This document shows, in pieces, positions 48,525 through 56,214 of a DNA stretch of 64,000 nucleotides (within the stretch, counting starts at the first letter, position 1; every line of letters starts with the position of its first letter). The position numbers and the translations under genes were made by a program. The notes beneath the pieces were generated by a model. That model ran no database searches. It saw only the letters and a program-made list of their open reading frames with translations, and had not been told where the DNA came from. The DNA comes from an uncultured Flavobacteriaceae bacterium (lineage in GTDB: Bacteria > Bacteroidota > Bacteroidia > Flavobacteriales > Flavobacteriaceae). The stretch is taken from the NCBI GenBank assembly GCA_947487895.1, contig CANKYF010000014.1:62001-126000 (forward strand), written 5' to 3'.

Positions 48525-49067
48525 TTAATTTATTTGTTTTTGGGTAATAGAATTAACGGTAACTTCACACACTATAGGGATATTAGTGCCAATTTTATTT
48601 TCGTCACCATAGTAACCATATGCTTTTTGTGAAGGAAATAAAAATGTAACAGTTTCTCCTGTTTTCATAAGTTTTAAACCTTCACGAAGACCTGTGAAAA
48701 GTTCTTCTTTATCCATGGTGTAATTTTGTGTTTTGGTATCGTTTTTAGTGTAAATAACGTTTCCATTTAATGTTTTTACATTGTAGTTGTAATTCACAAT
48801 ATCTCCAAAAGCAGGTGTTTTTAAAGAATCTATTTCAGTTTTAGTATTATAGTAATACCAAAACCCAGATTTAGAAGCTATATAGTCTTGATTATTCTGC
48901 GTCATCACTTTCTCAATAGCAGCAGTCTCTTTAGCATTAAGTGCTTTATTACGTTCTATAGATTGGTTAATAAATGAGCCGGATGTAGAAGAAATAGGTC
49001 TTCTGGCTTCTGGAGCTTTACAACTAAAAACCAGCAAAATTATGGCAAGGATAGGTAATTTATTCAT
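48525..49067 (-). CDS. gldI: gliding motility lipoprotein GldI, FKBP-type isomerase
   Basis: 180 residues, close to the length of known GldI (about 180). Lipoprotein signal MNKLPILAIILLVFSC (Cys16). The FKBP domain occupies about 80-178 (GDIVNYNYNVKTLNG, GLREGLKLMKTGETVTFLFPSQKAYGYYG). GldI is needed for gliding in Flavobacterium johnsoniae, presumably by helping fold cell-surface or type IX secretion components. It overlaps the DHH phosphoesterase gene by 8 bases and precedes the double isomerase, an order I recall from other flavobacteria. Confidence 0.88.
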   Translation of the reverse strand: MNKLPILAIILLVFSCKAPEARRPISSTSGSFINQSIERNKALNAKETAAIEKVMTQNNQDYIASKSGFWYYYNTKTEIDSLKTPAFGDIVNYNYNVKTLNGNVIYTKNDTKTQNYTMDKEELFTGLREGLKLMKTGETVTFLFPSQKAYGYYGDENKIGTNIPIVCEVTVNSITQKQIN

Positions 49068-50085
49068 GATTTAGGGCGTTATTATATTGGGGTAAGATAC
49101 TAATAAATTTGTCAACAGTTTCCTGCAATGATAAAGTACTTCGTCCTCCAGCTGCATTGGTATGACCGCCACCGCTAAAATGGGCACGAGACATTTCGTT
49201 TACAGAAAAATTACCTTTAGACCTTAAAGAGATTTTAATGATACCTTCTTGTTTGTCTTCAATAAAAATAGCTGCAAGTACTACGCCTTCTAATGAAAGC
49301 CCATAGTTTACCACACCTTCTGTATCACCTTTGGTATAATTGTAACTGTTTAATTCATCTTGAGATAAAGTTATGTAAGCAGCTCTAGAGTTTGGAATAA
49401 CTTTTAAATTGTTTAGAGCACAACCTAACAGTTGAATTCTGTTATAACTATTAGTATCGTAAACATTATTATGTATTTCAGTATTATTGGCACCTTTTTC
49501 AATAAGGTCTGCAATAATTCTATGAGTTGTACTTGTGGTAGATAAAAACCTGAAGGAACCTGTGTCTGTCATGATACCCGTATACAAACAAGTCGCAATA
49601 TTTACATCTATTAAGTTGGTGTCTCCAAGCATTTCAATAAAATGATAAATCATTTCGCAGGTAGAACTCATGCTAACATCACTAAACATGTATGTAGCAT
49701 AATCATCTGGTGCTTGATGATGGTCTATCATTATTTTTATAGCGTCACTTTGTGCTAATACAGATTCCATATTACCAGTTCTGTGAAACGCATTAAAATC
49801 TAAAGTAAAAAGAATATCAGCTTCATGTATGAGAGCTTCGCATTCTTTGGTTTGAGAATCATGTTTTAAAATGGTGTTTTCACCCGGAATCCATTTTAAG
49901 AAATTAGGATAATCATTAGGTGTTAAAACAGTTGTGTTATGATTGCCTTTTAAAAGGTAATGATACAAACCAAGCGTAGATCCAATAGCATCTCCGTCAG
50001 GGTTTTTATGTGGAACAATTACTATGTTTTTTGGTGAAGATAGTAGTTGTTTTATGCTTCCAATGTCTTGTTTATTCATATACAA
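49060..50085 (-). CDS. DHH/DHHA1 phosphoesterase, NrnA-like
   Basis: 341 residues. Motif I HKNPDGDAIGS, the DHH motif in IDHHQAPDD, and the DHHA1 glycine motif SGGGHTNAAGG are present. Family members are nano-RNases (NrnA) and pAp or cyclic-dinucleotide phosphodiesterases needing Mn. A second Met two codons in is an equally possible start. First gene of the unit with gldI; divergent from ndk. Confidence 0.9.
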   Translation of the reverse strand: MYMNKQDIGSIKQLLSSPKNIVIVPHKNPDGDAIGSTLGLYHYLLKGNHNTTVLTPNDYPNFLKWIPGENTILKHDSQTKECEALIHEADILFTLDFNAFHRTGNMESVLAQSDAIKIMIDHHQAPDDYATYMFSDVSMSSTCEMIYHFIEMLGDTNLIDVNIATCLYTGIMTDTGSFRFLSTTSTTHRIIADLIEKGANNTEIHNNVYDTNSYNRIQLLGCALNNLKVIPNSRAAYITLSQDELNSYNYTKGDTEGVVNYGLSLEGVVLAAIFIEDKQEGIIKISLRSKGNFSVNEMSRAHFSGGGHTNAAGGRSTLSLQETVDKFISILPQYNNALNHE

Positions 50086-50194
50086 CGAAGATACAATTTA
50101 ATAATATAGGCTTAAAAAGAATTGCTGTACTTTTATTAAATTTTAAAAAAGCGTTAATACAAAATTATTAATGGCGTAAATAAATATAAAACAG

Positions 50195-50202
50195 TATTTT
50201 TG
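50195..50202 (+). promoter_or_regulatory. candidate ndk promoter -7 element
   Basis: TATTTTTG (TAnnTTTG), 21 bases before the ndk ATG. It contains the TTG at 50200 that opens a longer frame, so that longer start is not used. Confidence 0.55.
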
Positions 50203-50223
50203 CGCAAAATTTATTATAAACAA

Positions 50224-50643
50224 ATGGCAACAAATAGAACATTTACTATGCTTAAGCCAGATGCTGTTGAAAAAGGACACATTGGCGCAATTTTAGAGAA
50301 AATTTCAGCTTCTGGATTTAGAATAGTGGCTATGAAATTAACTCAAATGACAAAAGCCGATGCTGAAACATTTTATGCAATTCATAAAGAGCGCCCGTTT
50401 TTTACTGATTTAGTTCAATATATGACACGTGGCCCAATAGTAGCAGCTATTTTAGAAAAAGATAACGCTGTTGAAGATTTTAGAACGTTAATTGGAGCTA
50501 CAAATCCTGCAGATGCTGCTGAAGGTACTATAAGAAAGATGTATGCTGAATCTATTAGTGAAAATGCTGTTCATGGAAGTGACAGTGATGAAAATGCAGC
50601 TATTGAAGGCGCTTTTCATTTTTCTGGAAGAGAACAATTCTAG
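50224..50643 (+). CDS. ndk: nucleoside diphosphate kinase
   Basis: 139 residues from the ATG at 50224, the normal length; a TTG extension to 50200 falls in the promoter. Active-site His in [15 protein letters not shown] and the N-terminal [13 protein letters not shown] are diagnostic. It transfers the gamma phosphate from ATP to other nucleoside diphosphates. Single-gene unit with its own promoter and terminator. Confidence 0.97.
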   Translation: MATNRTFTMLKPDAVEKGHIGAILEKISASGFRIVAMKLTQMTKADAETFYAIHKERPFFTDLVQYMTRGPIVAAILEKDNAVEDFRTLIGATNPADAAEGTIRKMYAESISENAVHGSDSDENAAIEGAFHFSGREQF

Positions 50644-50664
50644 TAAATTAGATTTAAATATAAG

Positions 50665-50700
50665 AAAGCCCGTAACTGATAGTTGCGGGCTTTTATTTTT
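50665..50700. terminator. terminator between ndk and the NTF2-like gene
   Basis: 13-base stem AAAGCCCGTAACT / AGTTGCGGGCTTT, GAT loop, then T; placed between converging genes. Confidence 0.85.
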
Positions 50701-50708
50701 TGCGCGTT

Positions 50709-51494
50709 TTAATATAGTTTTGTTATTTCTTCAACAACTTTACCGTTTTCTTTAACAATCATTTTGATTACTTTACCGTCCTTGTTTTTAATAAATTGAA
50801 ATGTTAGAGGAGCTTCTTTACTAAAAAATGTAGATTCAGATATTGGGAAAATGATAAAAGGGTTTTTATCTGTTTGTATAATTAGTTTTCCATCTTTAGA
50901 TGCAATGGATACATTGCCTGAGTTTGGAGCTTTATACTTACCAGTAAATGTTTTTAAAATTGAAGACGATAAGACAATCTCTTTTTTATCTATGTTAGCA
51001 GGTGGGGCTTTATGATCATAACTTAAAACGCGAGTCATTTTCCATACCCCATCTTTAAATTGCCAAAGATTGGTGAATTTTGAAATGCCATCAAGATATT
51101 CTGGAGTATTGTTTTCTGTGATGTAAAAAATATGATCTCCTGAAATGATGGCGCCATAATTATTAATAGGATATATTTTAATGCTTTCTTTTAATGCTTC
51201 ACGCCTTAATTTAAAATTAGGATTACTACAAAGGTTTTTCTTAACAGTTTTTATAAATGATTCTCTTCCTAGAGATACACCACTTTTATCGTGGTAAAAC
51301 TCTAAATCGTCTGAAACATATTTTTCCATAATTTCTAAATCGCAGGTGTTGTAACCTTGCCAAAATATGCTATCGTGATATTTTAGGGATTTTTCAATCT
51401 CTGGTACTGTATTATTTGAATGCTGGGCATTGATGAAATTGCAAATTGATAATTGAGCAATAATTACAAATAGAATGTATCTTTTTTTAGTCAT
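50709..51494 (-). CDS. exported NTF2-like (DUF4440) protein with a DUF3471-like tail
   Basis: 261 residues with a signal peptide (about 1-23, ending INAQ). Residues 30-155 are an NTF2-like DUF4440 domain (FWQGYNTCDLEIMEKYVSDDLEFYHDKSG, WQFKDGVWKMTRVLSYDH). The C-terminal 170-261 (LKTFTGKYKAPNSGNVSIASKDGKL...) looks like the small barrel found after beta-lactamase-like domains. No function can be named; a small-molecule binding or hydrolase accessory role is possible. Confidence 0.78.
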   Translation of the reverse strand: MTKKRYILFVIIAQLSICNFINAQHSNNTVPEIEKSLKYHDSIFWQGYNTCDLEIMEKYVSDDLEFYHDKSGVSLGRESFIKTVKKNLCSNPNFKLRREALKESIKIYPINNYGAIISGDHIFYITENNTPEYLDGISKFTNLWQFKDGVWKMTRVLSYDHKAPPANIDKKEIVLSSSILKTFTGKYKAPNSGNVSIASKDGKLIIQTDKNPFIIFPISESTFFSKEAPLTFQFIKNKDGKVIKMIVKENGKVVEEITKLY

Positions 51495-51553
51495 CTTTTA
51501 TTTTTTTGATTAATGAGTACATATAAAAGATGATTTAAGATATGTTTTGTTAC

Positions 51554-51584
51554 AAAAAAAGCCCGCAATTAAATTGCGAGCTTT
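51554..51584 (-). terminator. terminator of the cold-shock gene
   Basis: On the minus strand a stem with one mismatch (AAAGCTCGCAAT / ATTGCGGGCTTT) followed by T. Confidence 0.8.
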
Positions 51585-51619
51585 GTACTTGTAAATAAAA
51601 GTTAATTAAATAATATATA

Positions 51620-51811
51620 TTAGATTACTTTTACGTTTACTGCGTTTAAACCTTTTCTACCTTCCTGTAAGTCGAATTCTACTTCATCGCCTTGCTTAAT
51701 CTCATCAACTAATCCAGAAATGTGAACAAAATGTTCTTTGTTTGAACCTTCTTCTACAATAAAACCAAAACCTTTAGTGTCATTGAAGAATTTAACTGTT
51801 CCTTTACTCAT
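51620..51811 (-). CDS. cold-shock domain protein, CspA family
   Basis: 63 residues, single cold-shock domain. RNP1 KGFGFI and RNP2 HFVHI are intact. Such proteins bind single-stranded RNA and melt structure or act as antiterminators. Slightly shorter than E. coli CspA (70) but normal for Bacteroidota. A 13-base palindrome GGGCTTTAAGCCC lies upstream at 51908-51920. Confidence 0.95.
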   Translation of the reverse strand: MSKGTVKFFNDTKGFGFIVEEGSNKEHFVHISGLVDEIKQGDEVEFDLQEGRKGLNAVNVKVI

Positions 51812-51907
51812 GTTTTAATATATTAAATTATTATTGAGGGCTAAGTTAATATTAAAAATGCTTGAAAATCATTTATTTACGATTAATTTTTAAATATTTT
51901 TTTATTT

Positions 51908-51920
51908 GGGCTTTAAGCCC
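51908..51920. other. palindrome upstream of the cold-shock gene
   Basis: GGGCTT-T-AAGCCC, between the cold-shock gene and the DUF721 gene. Could be a protein-binding site or part of a structured leader. Confidence 0.35.
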
Positions 51921-51970
51921 TTTAAAACAGAGGGTTAAATAAGGTTGAAATTAAGATAATAAAATAGATT

Positions 51971-52267
51971 TTACCTCAAAATAAGCTTTTTTACTATGTC
52001 TTTGCCTAACTCTTCGTTAATCATAGTAATGATTTTTTGCTTTCCGTAACTAAGTTCTTCTCTTAAAACACTAGAACTTAATTGAACATAAAGTGTATCT
52101 CGTTCTAAAGTAATTGCTGTTGTATAATTGTTTACGCCATTACCCATAAGATTAGCCCAAGCATCTGCTACATTTACCTTATCTAAACCTTTATCTAGTT
52201 TGTTGGTTTCTACAAACTCTTTTAAGGCATCTTTTATACTTATATGTTCGTTATGGCGTTTAGGCAT
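51971..52267 (-). CDS. DUF721 (DciA-like) protein
   Basis: 98 residues: KLDKGLDKVNVADAWANLMGNGVNNYTT...LYVQLSSSVLREELSYGKQKIITMIN matches the DUF721 fold. DUF721 includes DciA, a loader of the replicative helicase in bacteria without DnaC or DnaI. Location next to recF, a replication/repair gene, supports a DNA-linked role. One base from the 2H gene upstream, so they are cotranscribed. Confidence 0.85.
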   Translation of the reverse strand: MPKRHNEHISIKDALKEFVETNKLDKGLDKVNVADAWANLMGNGVNNYTTAITLERDTLYVQLSSSVLREELSYGKQKIITMINEELGKDIVKKLILR

Positions 52268-52268
52268 T

Positions 52269-52955
52269 TTAGTTTTTTAAATTGAAGTCATGTAATTTCC
52301 TTACTAATTCTTCTCTTTGGTACCAATCGTTGTAAACTAACTCTAAATTGGTTATTTCAAATGTACCAAAATTATAATCCCTAAAGGCTTCTATTTCATT
52401 TAAAAAGTCATTTTTATTTTTAAATGCTTCTTTAAATCTTATTACGGTTGAATGTGCTGTTTGAATAGTATACCTCTTATCTATAGACTCCTTTAAATTT
52501 GAGTTTTTAAAGTTGATTCTTAGGTTATCTCGTAAGTTGTTTAGAGTATCGTCTTCTAAAAAGCCTTGAATCATTATACCTGAATTTGAAGCTGCTATGC
52601 CTTCAAAATTAATTTTAAAACTGTTGATGTTCTTTAGACTTACGTTGATGACATCTATATAATCTTGAATATTAATATTATGTAATTGAAAACCATCATA
52701 GCATGAAATAATTGACATTACTGTAATATGAATATCAGCGTTTTTATAATAGTATTGATTAGGCTCAATAGTTTTAACTTTATTTAAGAAATGTTGAATA
52801 CATTCTTTTACTTTAATTGGAGGTCTTGCCAATAATGTGATGCCTAATCTATTATCTAAAGAATCATCTATTAATTGATCAGTAACATAAGTGTCCTTTT
52901 TGATGCTTTCAATAGCATCATTATGTAAGCTATTATAATGTGCTTTTAAACTCAT
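52269..52955 (-). CDS. 2H phosphoesterase (2'-5' RNA ligase-like)
   Basis: 228 residues with two HxT motifs about 90 residues apart: His76-Ile-Thr78 (ADIHITVM) and His168-Ser-Thr170 (TAHSTVIRF), each on a hydrophobic strand, the hallmark of the 2H fold. Members hydrolyse 2',3'-cyclic phosphates or 2'-5' bonds; which applies here is unknown. Overlaps the end of recF by 4 bases and precedes DUF721 by one base, so it is translationally coupled inside a recF-DUF721 unit. Confidence 0.75.
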   Translation of the reverse strand: MSLKAHYNSLHNDAIESIKKDTYVTDQLIDDSLDNRLGITLLARPPIKVKECIQHFLNKVKTIEPNQYYYKNADIHITVMSIISCYDGFQLHNINIQDYIDVINVSLKNINSFKINFEGIAASNSGIMIQGFLEDDTLNNLRDNLRINFKNSNLKESIDKRYTIQTAHSTVIRFKEAFKNKNDFLNEIEAFRDYNFGTFEITNLELVYNDWYQREELVRKLHDFNLKN

Positions 52956-54031
52956 AACTTAAAAACCTCATAAGATTGATGCACCTGTTTTACAGCATTT
53001 TCAGTACGTTCTGCATGGGTGTCACTTATAAATAACTGACCAAAATTTTCATTATCAACCAGTTTAATAATTTGAGATACGCGTTGTTCGTCTAGTTTAT
53101 CAAAAATATCATCAAGCAGTAAAATAGGGTTTACGCCACTTTGTGCTTTTATAAAATCAAACTGAGCTAATTTTAAGGCTATTAAGAATGATTTTTGCTG
53201 ACCTTGACTTCCAAATTTTTTAATAGGATGCGTTTCAATATTAAAGTTTAAGTCGTCTTTATGAATACCAACATTAGTGTATTGTAATGCTCTATCTTTA
53301 CTTAAGGTATTTTCTAAAAGTGTCGTTAAATTATCTTCAAACAGATGACTTTTATAAACTAAATCAACAGTCTCGTTACCATTACTAATGGCATCATATC
53401 GCTCTTTAAAAATTGGAATGAATGTTTCTAAAAAAGCGTGGCGTTTTTCAAAAATATGAGTGCCGTATTCTGTTAATTGGCCGTTGTAAACTTCTAAAGT
53501 ATCAGCGTTGAAAGTATGATTTAAGGCAAAATACTTTAGTAGAGCATTACGTTGGGCTAATACTTTATTGTAATTTATAAGATGATTTAAATACGTTTTA
53601 TCGCTTTGCGAAATAACACTATCTATAAACTTCCGTCTGGTATCACTTCCTTCAATAATTAGATTCCTATCTGCTGGAGAAATAATAACAAGAGGTAAAA
53701 AACCAATGTGTTCACTAAATTTCTCATAAGCTTTACCATTGCGTTTAATTACTTTTTTTTGTCCACGTTTTAAACTAACAACAATTTTTTCTAGCTTATC
53801 TTCTTTAGCGTATTCACCATTAATAACAAAGAACTCTTCACCATGTTTTATATTTTGACTAGCAACTGGATTAAAGTAGCTTTTACCAAAGGATAAATGA
53901 TAAATAGCATCTAAGACATTAGTTTTTCCAATGCCATTATTACCAACAATACAATTTATTTTTTCGTTGAAAGTAAAAGATTTACTGTCAAAATTTTTAT
54001 AGTTAAGTAATGAAACAGATTTTAAAATCAT
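52952..54031 (-). CDS. recF: DNA replication and repair protein RecF
   Basis: 359 residues. Walker [10 protein letters not shown] (30-38), the NxxL-rich N-terminus ([12 protein letters not shown]), signature [15 protein letters not shown], and Walker [14 protein letters not shown] are all present. It is an SMC-like ATPase that loads RecA at single-strand gaps together with RecO and RecR. First gene of the minus-strand unit; divergent from the TPR membrane protein. Confidence 0.97.
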   Translation of the reverse strand: MILKSVSLLNYKNFDSKSFTFNEKINCIVGNNGIGKTNVLDAIYHLSFGKSYFNPVASQNIKHGEEFFVINGEYAKEDKLEKIVVSLKRGQKKVIKRNGKAYEKFSEHIGFLPLVIISPADRNLIIEGSDTRRKFIDSVISQSDKTYLNHLINYNKVLAQRNALLKYFALNHTFNADTLEVYNGQLTEYGTHIFEKRHAFLETFIPIFKERYDAISNGNETVDLVYKSHLFEDNLTTLLENTLSKDRALQYTNVGIHKDDLNFNIETHPIKKFGSQGQQKSFLIALKLAQFDFIKAQSGVNPILLLDDIFDKLDEQRVSQIIKLVDNENFGQLFISDTHAERTENAVKQVHQSYEVFKL

Positions 54032-54139
54032 TTACTAAATGCTATTTTTTGAACCGATTTAATGGGGAAACCTTTAAAAAGAAGTGCAAATTATTGAAAA
54101 ATATCAAATAAATAGCCTTTTAGTTATGAAGAAAAATTA

Positions 54140-54147
54140 TATTTTTG
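54140..54147 (+). promoter_or_regulatory. candidate promoter -7 element for the TPR gene
   Basis: TATTTTTG (TAnnTTTG), 21 bases before the ATG at 54169, the same spacing as at ndk. Confidence 0.55.
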
Positions 54148-54168
54148 CCCCGCATTAATTTTTTATAT

Positions 54169-54939
54169 ATGGCAACTTACAAGAAGAGAGGATATAAACC
54201 AAAAACTAAGGTAGAGAAGCAAGTAGAGGTTGAAGAAGAATCTACAACTGCTGAGGTTTTTAATACCCTTGATGAAGGTGCTTCTAAAACAGAAGCATTT
54301 GTTGAGAGAAATCAAAAATACATATTCATAATCATAGGAGTTGTAGCCGCTGCGGTTTTAGGTTCAATAGGTTATAGAGAGTTCATTTCTGGACCTAAGC
54401 AGACTACTGCAATGAATGATATGTTTCAAGCTCAAAAATACTTTGACCAAGCAACTACAGCTGTGGCTAAAGATTCACTATATAATTTAGCATTAAATGG
54501 AGGTGAAGGTAAATTTGGAATGCTAGATATTATTGAAGAATATAGCGGTACAGATGCTGCTAATTTAGCAAGTTATTATGCGGGTACTGCGTATTTAAGA
54601 TTAAAGAAATACAATGAAGCTATTGAGCATTTAAGCAATTTTAAAAGTGATGATGAAGTATTAGCTCCTTTAGCTAAGGGGAATATTGGTGATGCTTATG
54701 TACAAGGAAATCAACCAGAAGATGCTTTAAAAGCTTATGAAGATGCTGCTAATATGCGTAATAATGAGTTCACAACACCAATGTATTTATACAAAGCAGG
54801 TGCTTTAGCTTTAAAATTAGGAAATGCTGATAAGGCTTTGTCTTACTTTGAAAAGATTAAGTCAGACTATCCTAAATCTACACAAGCGTCAAATATTGAT
54901 GTATTTATAGGAAAAGCAACAGTTTTAGCCAATAAGTAA
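54169..54939 (+). CDS. membrane-anchored tetratricopeptide repeat protein, YfgM-like
   Basis: 256 residues from the ATG at 54169; a TTG extension to 54145 lies in the promoter. A charged cytoplasmic N-terminus (1-45) and one membrane helix (about 50-68, IFIIIGVVAAAVLGSIGY) lead to a periplasmic TPR region (about 85-255), with repeats such as ASYYAGTAYLRLKKYNEAIEHL. The layout is that of YfgM, a SecYEG-associated chaperone partner in E. coli, but this is structural likeness only. Followed by ribH after 23 bases. Confidence 0.8.
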   Translation: MATYKKRGYKPKTKVEKQVEVEEESTTAEVFNTLDEGASKTEAFVERNQKYIFIIIGVVAAAVLGSIGYREFISGPKQTTAMNDMFQAQKYFDQATTAVAKDSLYNLALNGGEGKFGMLDIIEEYSGTDAANLASYYAGTAYLRLKKYNEAIEHLSNFKSDDEVLAPLAKGNIGDAYVQGNQPEDALKAYEDAANMRNNEFTTPMYLYKAGALALKLGNADKALSYFEKIKSDYPKSTQASNIDVFIGKATVLANK

Positions 54940-54962
54940 TTCAAAATTAATTTTGGTATCAT

Positions 54963-55448
54963 ATGGCAACCGAAAATAAAAATTTATCAGAATACGATAA
55001 AGCAACAATCCCAGACGCGAGTAAATTTCGGTTTGGGATTGTTGTTTCAGAATGGAATGATACTATTACTGAAGGTTTGTATGAAGGCGCATATAGAGCA
55101 TTAATTGATAATGGTGTAGAAGAGAGTAATATTATTCGTTGGGATGTTCCTGGAAGCTTTGAGCTTATTTACGGTTGTAAAAAAATGCAGGAACAAATGG
55201 TAAATGCGGTTATAGCTATTGGAAGTGTTATTCAAGGTGAAACCAAACATTTTGATTTTGTTTGTGAAGGTGTAACTCAGGGTGTTAAAGACTTAAATGT
55301 AATGAGTGAAACACCTGTGATTTTTTGTGTACTTACAGATAACAATATGCAGCAATCCATAGAGCGTTCTGGAGGAAAACACGGAAACAAAGGTACTGAA
55401 GCAGCTATTGCCGCAATTAAAATGGCAGAGCTTAGAAATAATAGTTAG
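54963..55448 (+). CDS. ribH: 6,7-dimethyl-8-ribityllumazine synthase
   Basis: 161 residues. Substrate-contact segments FGIVVSEWND, VPGSFEL, GSVIQGETKHFDFV (catalytic His) and GVLT-like FCVLTDNN, then KGTEAA, are conserved. It condenses a ribityl pyrimidine with dihydroxybutanone phosphate, the step before riboflavin synthase, and forms a 60-subunit or pentameric shell. Confidence 0.96.
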   Translation: MATENKNLSEYDKATIPDASKFRFGIVVSEWNDTITEGLYEGAYRALIDNGVEESNIIRWDVPGSFELIYGCKKMQEQMVNAVIAIGSVIQGETKHFDFVCEGVTQGVKDLNVMSETPVIFCVLTDNNMQQSIERSGGKHGNKGTEAAIAAIKMAELRNNS

Positions 55449-55541
55449 TCTGTAACGTCACTGCGAGTATTACTTTTTTGTAAAACGTGGCAGTCTGTTT
55501 TATTATAAAAGATTACCACAGTCGTTCCTCATTTCGACAAT

Positions 55542-55610
55542 ACTTCGACAAGCTCAGAATGACAGCTCAATATAACACCTTCACAATGACAAATTACTTT
55601 CTGTCATTGT
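55542..55610. repeat. dispersed intergenic repeat, copy 3, with adjacent hairpin
   Basis: Core TACTTCGACAAGCTCAGAATGACA (given in part) near 55542, followed by a 9-base perfect inverted repeat ACAATGACA / TGTCATTGT (55583-55591 and 55602-55610). The core is related to copies 1 and 2. Confidence 0.6.
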
Positions 55611-55656
55611 TAACAATTTTTGGCTTTTTATAAGCTTAACTCTATCTATTTTTAAG

Positions 55657-55664
55657 TATTTTTG
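55657..55664 (+). promoter_or_regulatory. candidate promoter -7 element for the small membrane protein genes
   Basis: TATTTTTG (TAnnTTTG), 21 bases before the TTG start at 55686. Confidence 0.5.
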
Positions 55665-55685
55665 AAAGAATAAGCGTTAGAAATC

Positions 55686-55910
55686 TTGTTTAAGCAGCGT
55701 AAACATAGAACATTTAATTATCAACCTCGATTTTCTGATGAAAATCAGCCGGATTCTGATGAAAATCAGGAAAAAGACTTTGTTTCTAAATGGAAAAAGG
55801 CTAACGAAAGTAAACGAAAAGTAAAAGGCGTTTTACCAGTACGTACTCTAATTTTAGCTTTGGTATTATTATTGATTCTTATGTATGTATTAGAGAAAAA
55901 ATTCATGTAA
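55686..55910 (+). CDS. small membrane protein with F-x-Y-x-P-R motif, TTG start
   Basis: 74 residues. No ATG or GTG is available: the frame is closed by TAA at 55671, so TTG at 55686 is the likely start. Basic N-terminus with RKHRTFNYQPRF, an acidic middle, and one C-terminal membrane helix (about 51-68, VRTLILALVLLLILMYVL). The next gene has the same plan and motif. Relatives near ribH in flavobacteria have been labelled 'riboflavin synthase subunit beta', which I consider unfounded. Function unknown. Confidence 0.75.
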   Translation: MFKQRKHRTFNYQPRFSDENQPDSDENQEKDFVSKWKKANESKRKVKGVLPVRTLILALVLLLILMYVLEKKFM

Positions 55911-55928
55911 CTTAAAACATTAGAAACC

Positions 55929-56207
55929 ATGGGGATTTTAAAATTACGTAAGAACAAAAAATTTAGTTATGAACCTCGCTATTATAAAGGAGAGGGGAAT
56001 CCGTTTGAGATGAAACATAAGTTTGATGAGCACAGAACTACTGTTGGTAATAATTCTGGCTTGAAAACAAAATTTAATAACGCCGTAGATGATTTTAAAA
56101 ATAACCCAGATAGAGAGGCCAATAGGAGAGTGTTAATAATTGCCGTTGTTTTAGTAATAATCTTTCTTTTTATAATTGGTTTCGATTTATCTATTTTCTT
56201 TTCATAA
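55929..56207 (+). CDS. small membrane protein with F-x-Y-x-P-R motif
   Basis: 92 residues: LRKNKKFSYEPRYYKG at the N-terminus matches the motif in the preceding gene (RKHRTFNYQPRF); a charged middle and one C-terminal helix (about 67-88, RVLIIAVVLVIIFLFIIGF) follow. The two proteins look like diverged tandem duplicates. Starts 18 bases after its neighbour and ends 7 bases before mutL, so is cotranscribed with mutL. Function unknown. Confidence 0.8.
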   Translation: MGILKLRKNKKFSYEPRYYKGEGNPFEMKHKFDEHRTTVGNNSGLKTKFNNAVDDFKNNPDREANRRVLIIAVVLVIIFLFIIGFDLSIFFS

Positions 56208-56214
56208 ATAATAA

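Noticed and set aside
50200-50223. TTG extension of ndk
   Set aside because: The TTG is part of the TATTTTTG promoter box; NDK normally starts at the ATG at 50224.
54145-54168. TTG extension of the TPR gene
   Set aside because: Also lies in a TATTTTTG promoter box.
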